Shown: positions 34,840 to 46,123, numbered from the stretch's first letter. The stretch is DNA of 64,000 bases from Diorhabda sublineata (GCF_026230105.1 NC_079485.1:31105572-31169571); one strand, 5' to 3'. Program-made: numbers and translations. The notes: generated by a model not told the origin, from the sequence alone.

Positions 34840-35500
34840 TACGAGGATGTATTGATATCTAGTTAGCCTAGACCAGGTCCACGGATAAACAAAATATTGC
34901 ATTTGCATAGTAACGAAAAATAACTTTGAAAATATCTATGCAGTTCAGGATATGATTTCATCAGACCGTCGAATTGGGCTAAAACGGATCTGATCTGAAG
35001 CACTCAATATTTCATACGAACGCGTTCATCATATAGTTCACATCAATTTGGACATGAGAAAAATTGTTGCAAAATGGATCCCCAAACGTTTGAATGTTGA
35101 CGAAAAGCGTGCAAGGATAGAAGCATCGCGTTCGATCTGTGCTCGATTTGAAATCTTAAACGGAATTGTTACTATGGATAAGATTTGGGTACATTTCTAC
35201 GATCAAGCAACAAAACAACAATCGATGGAATGGCGACACTCTGGTTCTCCAGGACCTGAGAAGTTTTGTATCCAAAATCTGCTGGAGAAGTTCTTGCTTC
35301 AGATTTTTGGAATTGCCATGGAGTAATCATGATTGCTTTTTTTGATAAGGGTAAAAAAACAACTGGAGATTACTATTCGACATTACTGACCACTCTACGG
35401 CAAGAAATTAAAGAGAAAAGACGCGGAAAGCTATCCAAAGGTATTTTGTTTTTGCAGGACAAAAAATTCGTGATTCAGGGTTTGATAGTTGATTAACTGT
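34840..35500 (+). mobile_element. mariner element, C-terminal truncation (family F)
   Basis: The left end (tacgaggatgtattgatatc) is a mariner-type terminal repeat. The frame at 35048-35326 encodes MRKIVAKWIPKRLNVDEKRA, then IVTMDKIWVHFYD, in which the first catalytic aspartate is kept but the usual DET has become DKI. After a frameshift it continues with CHGVIMIAFFDKGKKTTGDY and GILFLQDKKF, where the second aspartate remains in LQD but the normal NAPAH is lost. The N-terminal DNA-binding domain and the C-terminal third are missing. It closely follows the 33718 fragment but belongs to a different lineage. Confidence 0.87.
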
Positions 35501-35509
35501 TATAGGTTT

Positions 35510-35725
35510 AAATACACTGGCAGTGAAACCGCAGTAGCTGTCCTATTCCGCAAACTTGTGGACACCAAAAAACGGTCATCTCGTTGAGTGGTAACTCTTT
35601 TTCGCCCAGATCCTGGTCTACTAGTGATCAGGCCAGTCTGGTACATCCTTTGCAAACCACAGAGACTAGCACCAATAATTCTTGCAGTTGTACGTTGACC
35701 CCGACCATCGGATCTAAAGGCATTA
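35510..35725 (-). mobile_element. Tc1-type transposase N-terminal fragment
   Basis: The minus-strand frame (continuous without stop over this stretch) reads RTTARIIGASLCGLQRMYQT, then SRPGSGRKRVTTQRDDRFLV, then STSLRNRTAT. The GSGRKRVTT.RDDRFL. motif with downstream LRNR is the linker between the two helix-turn-helix motifs of Tc1 transposases. No catalytic region follows. This family differs from the Tc1 pseudogene at 61-474. Confidence 0.8.
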
Positions 35726-35821
35726 TGGGCCTGTTAAATCACTATACTTTGCAATCGTTAGTCGTACTCTAATACATCGAAAGACAGCTAATGACAGCTC
35801 TCAAATTTGCTTTAACGCCTA

Positions 35822-36034
35822 CTAATTCTCATCAATATTGACGCTAAAATTTTTCGCAATTTCTGAAGTGACCTCAATTTTTTGCTCGCCAGTGTAGTTA
35901 CCCGCGAGTCTCGCAAAAGCCTCGAATTTTTTCAAAGCCGCATCATAATTTCCGTCTTGAATGCGATTGCGAGGGATTTTCTCAGCCACATCTGTACCGG
36001 CAGAAAGGCTTTTTTCCCGTGTTTCATTAACCAT
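35822..36034 (-). CDS. Unrecognised 70-residue open frame inside the dve intron
   Basis: A minus-strand frame starts MVNETREKSLSAGTDVAEKI and ends EIAKNFSVNIDEN before a TAG stop. Its composition is that of a folded soluble protein (alternating charged and hydrophobic residues, YDAALKKFEAFARLAG helix-like) and its DNA is less AT-rich than the flanking intron. I do not recognise the family. There is no good splice acceptor directly before it (only a weak AG near 36042), so it is not clearly a dve exon. It could be part of a transposon insertion (a Tc1 fragment lies 100 bases away) or a processed fragment of a host gene. Function unknown. Confidence 0.3.
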   Translation of the reverse strand: MVNETREKSLSAGTDVAEKIPRNRIQDGNYDAALKKFEAFARLAGNYTGEQKIEVTSEIAKNFSVNIDEN

Positions 36035-36359
36035 AAAGAAACTTCGGTTAAATAATACATCAGCTAGATGTCTTTTATGTTCAAATGACTGGGTTAAAAA
36101 AAATATTGTTCAATAAACTTTTCATCAATCCACCCAAACGTCTCAATTGTGTATATTGGGGAAAAAATCTATCCCATTTTGAGTCTCTAGTACCGTACGC
36201 CAATTATGGGAAAATTTGTATAAGAAGCCAATATAATCATTTCCTCAATTCCCTAAATAACTGAGATATTAGGGAGATATGATGTAATAATTAGAATAAA
36301 TCTGTACTTCTTTAAGAAGCGTAAAGCTCTTACAATGAGCATGTTATTTTAAAACATAC

Positions 36360-36796
36360 CTCATCTAAAGGACATCCAGAGGAGAGTAGTAAGCCATGTG
36401 ATTGTAATAACAAAAACCTCAGAAGCTTGTCTTTAATTTCACAAAGAACTCCCGGCCTGCCTCTGAATACTTGTATCCTCAATGTGGCCACTGTTGCGAG
36501 TTCTCCTAATATATCTCCAACGGTAATGAGAGGATCGTCAGATATTTGATCAAAACTTAATGCTTTCCAATTTTTTATCAATACAGATCCTTTAGCTGCA
36601 GCCGCGCTTTCTGTGGAGTACCCAAGACGAAAAAGGGCAGCCTGAACTAAATTGTGGAAAGGTGTTCCAACAGGAATAATTACGTAAGTATCTATTTCTA
36701 TCATTGGACGACGTCTCCATACACCATGTTGTAATGAACGACTCTCCTCCAGCGAACATATTGCTTCTACTATGCAGTGGACTGGCAAGGACTTGG
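36360..36796 (-). CDS. dve: dve exon: ubiquitin-like (ULD/COMPASS) oligomerisation domain
   Basis: This is the first coding exon of dve visible in the window. An acceptor (ttttgtttcag before 36796) and a donor (gatgag|gtatgt at 36360) bound an open frame of 145 codons plus two bases of a split codon. It encodes KSLPVHCIVEAICSLEE, then YVIIPVGTPFHNLVQAALFR, KGSVLIKNWKALSFDQISDD and LGELATVATLRIQVFRGRP. This is the SATB/Dve N-terminal domain, known as COMPASS or ULD, a ubiquitin-like fold used for self-association. The exon ends in phase 0, matching the next exon at 29054. Because it opens with the last two bases of a codon, at least one more coding exon lies upstream; none was recognised between 36797 and 64000. 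The TTG at 36788 is not a start. Confidence 0.93.
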
Positions 36797-37572
36797 CTGA
36801 AACAAAAGGATATCATTACACATATAAATAGTCGAAACTAAAAACATTTTTTATACTCTACATTTCTGTAAAAAAAATAGAAATACTCGTTTCTGTTAAT
36901 AAATTTAACTACTATTTCCCATGAAGCTAATAAACTCGCACGAAGCTAAAAAGTAATTAGTCTTCTAGCAGTGTTGGTCTGCCCTGTCCTGTGTATATTA
37001 ATCTCGTTAGGTTAAGAAGGTTTCTGCATATTAGCGAGCTTTATTTAGAGAAACCTACGACCTAGCCTCTCAGCCCCCTAGCTTCGTCTTAAGGATTAGT
37101 TCAGTAGACTTGAGCCTACTTGAATAGATGCCAAACAAAGGAGAGTATATGTGTAAGGACGGTAAATGAATGTATCAAGCGGATTTTGTTCGGTTGTTGA
37201 TACGTACACGTAAAAAAAAGTTTGCTTGAAACATTAACAAGTTATACTATGGATTAAAAAAAAATTGATAACATTTTGCTGTGAATACTTTCTAAACTAG
37301 CATCTGAACTGTGTAATTACTGAAAATAATTATGTATTACAAAAAATTTATGTAATAATGATTGTACCTCTAAATTAAAACAACGCTTCTCAAAAATTTA
37401 CCCACCTAGGGCGTTCATGATTTTTTTAGTCATTTTTTCAAAATACTCTTCTTGTATTCGGGTTCATTATCTTAATTTTTTATGTATAATTTTCTCGTTC
37501 ACAGAGTTAATATTAAATATAGAGGGAGCTACGTATGACAGCTATTTCAAGGAAATCCGAACTGTTATTATA
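36797..37572. other. dve upstream intron, no recognised element
   Basis: AT-rich DNA directly upstream of the ULD exon acceptor. No open frame with motifs. It must belong to a dve intron because the ULD exon starts within a split codon. Confidence 0.6.
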
Positions 37573-37713
37573 CATGGTGTTCCGGGACTTAATGCAAAAA
37601 ATACTAATTCAGAAACAGGCGATTGTATGAGAAAATTTTTCTTATATCACAGTATTACTTTTCTGTCATCTACTCACTCCCGAATTTTTTGCATCTAGTC
37701 CCGGAGCACCCTT
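37573..37713. mobile_element. Short palindromic MITE with TA target duplication
   Basis: This 141-base element is bounded by TA on both sides (37571-37572, 37714-37715). Its ends catggtgttccgggactta and ctagtcccggagcaccctt are near-perfect inverted repeats that continue into gcaaaaaat and attttttgc. The TA target and short length fit a Tc1/mariner-type MITE. Half copies occur at 53111 and 58571. Confidence 0.85.
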
Positions 37714-38909
37714 TAGGTAAAAAGAACTCACTATTTCTCTCTGTACTCTATTCTGATTGGAACACCAATGACGACGAGTTGTGAGTGGAAGGAACGCAAA
37801 GGAATCAGAAACGATTATAGAAATATAGAGAGTGGTACACCGAAGTTTTTTCTCTCTCTTCCAATCGTACTAATTCTACTTACATTCTTCTTTCTCTACG
37901 TTCAATATTAACTATAATTACATTCTTATAGATTTTTTGATTTAAATCTGAATCCACAAATTTTGACTTGTCAACAATAAAAGTGGAAAAGCAATAACAT
38001 TAAATATGATTTGTTAGATTCCGTAATTGCCAGTACTTCTAAATTAATTATGTTTAGAGTTAATAACAACTTAAATTGTAATTTTTCATAATTATTGAAG
38101 TGATATTTTTATTGTCATTTAAACATATTCATAATTCCCAATTCAACGTCTCTGGAAACGCTATCAATTGATCTGCCTGTCTTTCTTATCAAGGGGTTAC
38201 TTTCCGCATTACACATTTCCATTAAATTCAGGTTCAACTCCGAGAGTAGCGAATCATCTACCCTTATGCCGCCTTCTTACTCTTTATCTCTCCATCGACT
38301 TTTTACTCAAGATGACGGATCATTTGCTAACTGAGATATGCCAGTGTATGAATTAATGTTCCTCTTTAACAGGGTCAGACTAGTTCGCAAACACTTTGTC
38401 TGTTTTTCAAACTGTATATTAATAAAAAAGTAACCATGACATACATATTCATGAAAATGCACCTTATCAATGACACAGCTAACAAAAAACTTCGAAAATA
38501 CCTGTTCAAACGTTAGTACTTTTATTTTCTCGATACCAATATCATACGAATTATGTTTATAATGTTGTTCAAGGACCAAACTTCCAGAAGTAAATTCATA
38601 GAGTTGAGAATCTAGCCGAGAGAGCTAATGGACTCCACGTCAAACATCTAAGAGAAAGGAACCAAGAAGCAAAAAATATAAAAGAAAGAAGACTATATGG
38701 ACTATATATTAGAATGTTTGATAATCTATTAAGATTATCCACACTCTAAGGTCCTTTCAGTTGTGATAAGTTGGTTAAGAAGTTGTTGCTTCCAGAAGTT
38801 TCAAAATTCACACAACCAACTTCGAATCGAAAGAAAAACGGTTATTTGGTACGAAATAAGAGGGTGGCCGGACATGATTATGGGATTTAACAGAAAATTT
38901 TCTTAATGA

Positions 38910-38968
<59 letters not shown>

Positions 38969-39370
38969 AGATACATTAAGAGGTTTAAGTCAATTTGTCT
39001 ACCAACATATGTCAAAAATGAGCAATATCAATACCAGAGATACATGAAATATCACAGCACTTTGGTAGTAAAGTGACTAAACTATATTTATTTATCACAG
39101 TTGAAATAAAAGGTTGTAGAGTATTCTTTTGTACATAGAAAGAGCAAAAGTTTTATCCTGTACAGTCTTGCTGTACCTTGTTTATACACTTAAATGTTCC
39201 AATTTCACTAATCTTCTTCAACTTCTTCAACTGCTTTTTATTATTTTTCAAACTGTTTATCAATTTTGATATTTTGGCTATTGTATTCCGATGAACTTGA
39301 TAACAATTTTCCTAGGTGACATAACAACTAAGTTGGAAATTCTGGAATCGTTGGTGATATTCATACTGAG
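37714..39370. other. AT-rich stretch without a recognised gene
   Basis: The 38600-38760 part looks like coding debris rich in charged residues but matches no family that I know. A long (AT)n array lies at 38916-38966. Confidence 0.45.
38916..38966. repeat. (AT)n microsatellite, about 51 bases
   Basis: Uninterrupted alternating AT. Likely polymorphic in length. Confidence 0.97.
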
Positions 39371-39517
39371 CGAGCACACTGTCTACACTACATTACACTA
39401 CACCAATACTGTCTAACGCGCGTTTCATTAACTTCAGAGACTGAAGGTAAACGAAACGCGCGTCAGACAGTGTAATCGTGAGTGTTGGTGTAGTGGTGAT
39501 GTAAACAGTGTGTTCAG
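39371..39517. repeat. Fold-back element (long imperfect palindrome)
   Basis: The left arm (cacactgtctacactacatt, cactacaccaatactgtcta, acgcgcgtttc) and right arm (gaaacgcgcgtcagacagtg, agtgttggtgtagtggtgat, gtaaacagtgtg) are inverted complements around a central ttcagagactgaaggtaaac. The whole unit can fold into one hairpin. It shares its core and right arm with the repeat at 26800-26965. Confidence 0.87.
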
Positions 39518-42406
39518 CATTTCCCTAGGTGTTAAATTGTTCTTACTTGTTCCTGTTACAGTGGAAAACCCCGATTTTTGTCTATCAAAACTATTAATTT
39601 TCTTTGTAGCAATGAAAACTGAATTTCATCAAATTGTTTCCACTTTATACGCTAAACACATCAGGAAATCATTTGGGAAATAGAAACAAATGTTTATTTA
39701 TCTTGACAATTACATTGACAGTAATGTCACATTTTTTTACGCTAGCGCCAAGATTGGTAAGTGGCAGAACTAAATTTGTCTTGGTAAAATGTATATACAA
39801 GTTGACCTTCTTATTGGTTATATTTGGTGGCTAGCAGTAAAGACGTAAGTACATTGGGAATGGCGAATTTAGTGTTTATATCATCCAAAAGATTATTCGT
39901 TTTACATAATTCTATCCAGTAGATATTTTATTTACAAAAATTCGAGTTCTTTGTTCTTTAAGGCAAAGGTTGTTTTTCTTGTTTTGATAATGATCTATTT
40001 CGTTATGATACTCAAAAATAGAGTGAGGAGGATCTAATGCATCAATTAACGCTCATTAAATCTATACTGACATACAAAATAGAATCAAACAATTCACATA
40101 CTTTTTAAATAATATTCCTGTGAACGAATTTTGAAATATTATTTGAAATTGTAGTGTAAAAAAATCATTAACAATTTTAATTTTAAACGAACAATCTATT
40201 GTGGTTCACTTGAGATATTTTCGAAATTTTTTATTTAATCAAAACGTTTAAATATTTCACAATCTGAAACCAAATCTATTATTTATTTTTCTTGTAAATT
40301 TATATTTTCAAAGGAAAATTTGAAAAGCGAATGATTTTCAGGTATTAACCAGGTAGAAAATCCCTGAATCCTGTCCTTTGCACAGGAATTGAAATGGTAT
40401 CATTACTTCTTTATGATGTTTGTATATTTCTTAACCTCGCGGTTGTTAGGGAGTCAAAACGAGGTGAATTTCATCCCAAATCAAGTTAAGTGAGCTTGCA
40501 ATTTTTGCTTATCGTTTTCAGTCAAGTCATTTATAATTTTCCTAACAGCTATGTCAATAAGATAAAACTCGCAATTACAGTTGAAAGATATTCTGGATAT
40601 TTATAAAATCAACTCCAACTTACTACAAGGAGTTTATTCCCTCATTTCACTATTGGTTACTGTTATATTTTTGTGTTGAAAATATATGATGCAAATGCTA
40701 TAACATATATGCCATCGAATCGTATGGAATTTAAGCCGACATAAATACTATTTCTAGTCAATTAAAATTGATGCCAATCGATTGATGTTAAAATTAATGC
40801 CAATTGATGTCAATCGAAGTTATGAAATAACAGAATTTGAATCAATCTTTTCTGGGATCAAATTCATGATAAGAACCATTTCTTTTGGATCATCTTTTAT
40901 CTGTTCTATCGTTGCCTTCTCAATATTAGCCAAAACGTTTCTCTTCAAGCACATTCGCCATTGTTATAAAAAGCTAGACGTGGATGTAAACTCATTTTTA
41001 GGTTTCTTGCGAACGCCCCAGTCCTTGAATCGCCATTTTAGGTTTGTTTTTCATCTTTAAGGGCGACCAGTCGTCCTGCTTGAATGACTAATTTCCACTA
41101 AATCATTCATATCACTTGTAAACAGTTTTCAAGTACTACCATGGACAAATTTGATAATTTATTGAGCTTTTTTGGCACTTAAGGACAGACTAAAAATTAT
41201 CTGACTCCATAGACTATAACAGAGGACTGAAAAGCTGTAATGTATTGAAACTTGATACTGCTTATTTCAACACATAAGGGCGTTAGACAAACTAGTTTAA
41301 ATATATGCAACATAAGTAATTAATGCTATAAAAGAATCATGCACCGTATTTTTATCACATTCTGTATAAACCAAGTAAACATTTAAAAATTCAAATGAAT
41401 TCTAGAATTAGCAAATTCAATTAATCAGACAATTTACGATCACCACCTGTTAGTCGGTATGATTGAAAAGCCTCTTAAGCTTTAAACGGGTATAAAATTT
41501 CGTCATTACGTTATCACGATCTGGGTGTTTACCTCTTGTTGAATCCTAATCCTACTGCGAATCCCTCAATCAATATCAGAATTCCAATCTCTAATTTTCA
41601 ATTAGAGGCACAGTAAATACGTATAAATGATCAATTAGATTATTGATACGGGATTGCACTTAAAAATATTTATCATAGTTTAAACTTTCAATAAAAAATT
41701 GTAAGAAATATTTCCAAACTTTTGTGTTAAAATAACAAAACTAACATTTTTTAGTCCATCCTGTACTCATTTAATTCAGTCCATTTAATTACGTCCATAA
41801 TATAGAAATTGAAACAAAACGAGAAGAGACTTAAAAAAACTGTTCTTCACGTCATTATTAATGAGTTATAAAGTCCTGATTATCGTAATAGAAAATAATA
41901 ATTAGAAAATGGAAAACTAGAACCAAAAAGTATTCATTGACTTTCTAGATATACAGTGTGAAACAAACAACGCTATGGAATAGCCTGAAACGAAGAAGAT
42001 ATGGTGAAATGAAACTGTCAAATATTCAGACCTAGAAAAACAGACGACGCGTTGGAGAAGTGAATTAAATACTTTCAAGGTCATTTACGGTATATAACAC
42101 AGTACTGGTCACTATTAACGTGAAAGTGAAATCTAGGTACTAACAGAAAAAGCGGAATACTAGTAATGGAGATGAGGTACTTAATGACAGTGACGGAGGG
42201 TATCACGTAAAGACATAATTAAAACCGAAACAATAGCTGAAACGAAAGAAAACCATGAGCTAGTATGGAATAGTGACTTAAGAAAGTCTGGAATCAAGAA
42301 ATAAGAGAAGATTTGAAGAATGGTTGTTGCTGATGATGACAAAGATTAAAAAGTGTACTGGAAACTTCTTTTAAATAATTTCAAACATGATGAAGAGGCT
42401 ACAAGG
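39518..42406. other. AT-rich stretch without a recognised gene
   Basis: Short frames at 39634 and 40782 have no recognisable domain. A small direct repeat (tgatgccaat, tgatgttaaa) occurs at 40768-40815. Around 41990-42350 is charged-residue debris that may be retroelement-derived but cannot be assigned. Confidence 0.45.
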
Positions 42407-42775
42407 TAGGGTTACCAACCGTCCTGTTTTCCCAGGACATGTCCTAGTTTTTGTAGTATCCTGGGACGTCTTGAATAGTTTTTGAGCAGCGTCCTGGGTT
42501 TTTAAATTTTAAAATTCGGGCGCCTCTTCTCAGATCTCGCGTTAGACATACAGAGCTAGGTATCCAGTCAGGATTTTTCAACTTGTATAATTTCATTCAA
42601 ATATTTCTATTAAAAAGGGTTTTTATTTTAATTACTTGAATTTTATTTCACCTGTTTTCACTAAATATTTATTTAACTATTGCAACTCTATTAATGCGTC
42701 CTGTTTTTAAACTGAATTGTCCTGGTTTTTCTACCTTCAAATCATAGTTTTTTGAATTTGAGGTTGGCAACCATA
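42407..42775. mobile_element. hAT MITE with 8-base target duplication
   Basis: The ends tagggttaccaacc (42407) and ggttggcaaccata (ends 42775) are inverted repeats. The flanks are the identical 8 bases ctacaagg (42399-42406 and 42776-42783), the hallmark of hAT insertion. The interior repeats gtcctg motifs near both ends (gtcctgttttcccaggacat; gtcctgtttttaaactgaat), a known style of hAT element with ends like TAGGGTTGCCAACCGTCC. It is 369 bases with no coding capacity. Confidence 0.92.
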
Positions 42776-42783
42776 CTACAAGG

Positions 42784-43678
42784 TGTGTTCTTACTATGGA
42801 GGGTAGAGGTTAGGAGAACCATCTCTGTGCTACAGAAAGCGTCCATCAAATTCTTTACGTTAGGGAGGCGCTACTATAGCATAAGTGTAAATTTTAAATA
42901 AAGCGCTAGAAATTCAAGAATAAGGCCAGAGAAAGAAAGAAGTGATAATTGACACTTTCTTTCTAGAAATTCACAATAATCAATTAACATTCAGCGTTAC
43001 TTCAAAGTAGCTTTTCTAGGTTATATTTACAAAATTATTTTGTGAATAGTTTAGATTTTGTATACCAATATTTAATTAACGACTCTAGTCATTTCAAATT
43101 TTTTAACACTCTATTTGAGAGAGATCATTCAAATAAGACTTGTAGTATCCATCCATAACTTTACTCAATAGTGGATTTCTCAGCTAATTATTAGCATTAA
43201 TAGTTCATATATGACTTTCCTTTACATTTCTGTGCATATATGTTCAGAATATACTTTTTCAAAACTTCATTTTTGTATTCTGATGTATGTGAAATGAAGT
43301 ATTCTTGCTTAATTTTCGTTTTAGATTTTTACAACTAAAAATAATTTCGAGTGATGCAAATTGTCACTATCAAGTCATGTTTTGATAAAGACCGAAAAAC
43401 GTCGATGTTTTTTGAAACTAATTTCTCTATCAAAACAGATCTAAAATTGAGACGTCTAAGAAATAAAAAGTTGAAGAAGTTAGTTATACTTTTATTATAT
43501 TAATTATAAACGCTTAATTAAGTTGCATCGGGCCTAAATTAGTTTCAAGCCTACATTTTCATTAAAAATCATCAAATTAAGAATTATTAGAGTCTTGATT
43601 TTGTAAAATCGTAAAAGTCCATCCTGATATTCACATCAGAAATTGAATCAGCCTTATAATATATACAAATGCAAATAT
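42784..43678. other. AT-rich stretch without a recognised gene
   Basis: No motif-bearing frame and no inverted repeat found. Confidence 0.5.
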
Positions 43679-43870
43679 ACGAGGGTTGCTGGTAGGTTTT
43701 CGCAATCGAACAATAGGTGGCGTTGATGAATTATAGCATCACGGATTTGTGACTATTGACTTATGTTATCGCGAAGCTTGTGGCAATTTAGATAGTTGTT
43801 TAAATGAAGCAAGTTTATGAAAAAATAGAAATCAAGTTTGTTCGTTCATGAAAATTAAAAATAGAGAAAT
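43679..43870 (+). mobile_element. 5' end of a mariner element (family C)
   Basis: It starts tacgagggttgctggtaggt after TA and includes aacaataggtggcgttgatg. It shares its end with the fragment at 14560-14740 and with the family C copy ending at 48785. No transposase motif survives beyond about 190 bases. Confidence 0.6.
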
Positions 43871-44349
43871 TTTTCATACAATCAGCAAATATAGAATATA
43901 AATCGGCTGGTGCTGGTAATAAAATACTTAGAGCCGCTTTCAAACCGATTTTTAAATGTTATTTTCTTATAATATGAAAATTAAAGACCCTAAATATTTA
44001 TTGTAGCTGACCTTTTTCGTTATATCCAAATTTTAATATTGGTAAAATAAACCTGTAGTAGAATCACGAGAAAAAAATAAAAAATATAATATCTTGCATT
44101 TTCTATTCGAGAAAGTTCAATTTTTAATGAAAACCATGTTTTACATTTTCTTTTAAAATCAACTACTCAAAACTACTCTTTATTCAAAAATCCTGTCCGC
44201 GTCGAATGTAAAATCTATTCAAACGTTAAGAATCACGACTAATATTCGTCTCTGTCGATATTAAAAACTTTAGGTAAGGTACAGCAATCAGGATTATACG
44301 CAGAGACGGATTCAAAGATAAATCAATAAAGAAACTTTTCACATTGGAC

Positions 44350-44351
<2 letters not shown>

Positions 44352-44427
<76 letters not shown>
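44352..44427. repeat. (AT)n microsatellite, about 76 bases
   Basis: Uninterrupted alternating AT, the longest in the window. It generates a spurious tyrosine-isoleucine open frame on the minus strand. Confidence 0.97.
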
Positions 44428-44429
<2 letters not shown>

Positions 44430-44789
44430 AACTTTTACATTGGCAAAAACCAATTATTAATCTGTCTCATAACATTGGCAAGGATTTGAGAATTGTAATG
44501 ATATAATTTGATGCAAGTATAAGCAATCAAAATAGAGAATGAGTGAAGGGGTTTCGATTCGCCACCTCTTATATTCATAACACAATAATAATAGTACTAG
44601 CAAAACTATCCCTCTATCATAATTGCTTCTATTTGCATCAAATTGAACTTTATAATATACATAAATGTTAATTTACTTTACTTTATTTATAAACGATAGT
44701 TTATTCTTCAGATGATTTTGAATAAACGACGATGAGAAAATTCACATTATTAAATGAATTTACATTAAAAGTTTGTGTATTAAATCATT

Positions 44790-45110
44790 AGTGCATTTAA
44801 GTTCGGCCCTGCACCGCTGTCAACATGTTTTCTGGTTCACGGCGAGCCAGAGAAACCATTGTTTAGATGAGCGTGTTTTTACGTACGATTCTGCTGCTTA
44901 AACTACGTCGGATTTCGTTCGACCACTCATTATGGATTATAAAAAAATCTTGCTTTTAGTAATTCTACTACAAAGGACGATACTCTCATTTCAGATCCTT
45001 CTTACTCTGATGTTCTCTAAGCCGAATGCAATCTTTCATCCCTCCTCTTATCGGCTTATCGCTTTCGATAGTCGATTTTTTGTGTTGTTTAAGGTGGTTT
45101 ATACTTTGTT
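44790..45110. promoter_or_regulatory. Candidate conserved non-coding island
   Basis: A more balanced block (gttcggccctgcaccgctgt, cacggcgagccagag) surrounded by AT-rich DNA. The 60-codon plus frame at 44932 has no domain. It could be an enhancer or an untranslated exon of dve; neither is demonstrated. Confidence 0.25.
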
Positions 45111-45336
45111 CTGACGATCTATTTTATCTTCGATATTTTCAGTAATATATTTCATATATTGGTAACAATATACCTATTGAGAATTGTAGCAAATTTTCAA
45201 TCTCATTCTAAGTATCGTCAAAATAAATAATTTGCTTTATTTATTAACTTATTAGTTAACATGATATTACACATATTTTGTACAAACTTCTGGTATATAC
45301 TTTATGCATAATAAGTTTTCCCAAGTTATGTCTTTA

Positions 45337-45791
45337 AGGCCGCTTGACATGATGCAATATAACGTGCAATCCAATATTTCGCAATATTTCTTGATGAAAA
45401 GCATGCACAGATCAAGTTCAGTTGATTGTTTCATGCAAGATCGATATGGTGCCTTTTTTATTGCATGCAAGCTGCAATTCTAGGGAGAAATCTAGTTACT
45501 AAAATCATTTCGATCTTGTGGTAAATTTAACCTTATTTCGATTTTGTTTTTGTTCATATTTGTTCACAAGGTCGAAATAATTAGTTTTACGAAAATTATT
45601 TGATCTAAGACTGTCAATTGGTTAGTTGTTTGAGCAAAAAGTAACTAGATTTCTCCCTTGCAGTTTGCACATAATAAAAATGGCAGATCTTGCATGGAAC
45701 GATCAGCTGAACTTCATCTGCGCATGATTTTTATCAAGAAATATTGCGCCGTGCATTGCATTGCGGTGTATTGCATCATGCCAAGCGGCCT
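45337..45791. mobile_element. PIF/Harbinger-type MITE with TTA target duplication
   Basis: The left end aggccgcttgacatgatgca and right end tgcatcatgccaagcggcct are inverted repeats. The target duplication is TTA on both sides (45334-45336, 45792-45794), the 3-base TWA target preferred by PIF/Harbinger elements. The inverted similarity extends far inward: gggagaaatctagttact on the left faces agtaactagatttctccc on the right. So most of the 455 bases form one palindrome. No transposase frame. Confidence 0.92.
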
Positions 45792-46049
45792 TTACTAATT
45801 GTTTTACAACACTTGCTATGGATGTCCCCCATTTTTAATCTAATTTCATTTTTTCGGTAAATATGTCTTTTTAGGTAGCTGGGTGCACTGCAGTATCCTT
45901 TTCTCGAAGAAGTTCAGGCCATTTTCGACCTCCTATAACTTCGTTGTGGATTAAACTAGAAGACTGTATTTCTAGTAACTAAGCAAGCATTCTATAAACA
46001 CGATTTATTTCGAATTTCATTCAATTTGAACAAGTAGTTTACGAATTAT

Positions 46050-46053
<4 letters not shown>

Positions 46054-46121
<68 letters not shown>
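46054..46121. repeat. (AT)n microsatellite, about 68 bases
   Basis: Uninterrupted alternating AT, the third such array within 8 kb. Confidence 0.97.

Positions 46122-46123
<2 letters not shown>

Larger units (their letters stand above)
29055..36359 (-). other. dve: dve large intron (7305 bases)
   Basis: The donor is gag|gtatgt at 36360/36359 and the acceptor tttcag is just before 29054, phase 0. The intron contains several mariner fragments, a hAT MITE, a second hAT-like remnant, a Tc1 fragment, an unexplained open frame (35822-36034) and a candidate enhancer (34440-34790). Confidence 0.85.

Noticed and set aside
36592..36816. 74-codon frame overlapping the ULD exon in another frame
   Set aside because: Shadow frame crossing the splice acceptor; the ULD frame is the one with family motifs.
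44226..44453. 75-codon minus frame made of repeated Tyr-Ile
   Set aside because: It is the translation of the (AT)n microsatellite at 44352-44427.
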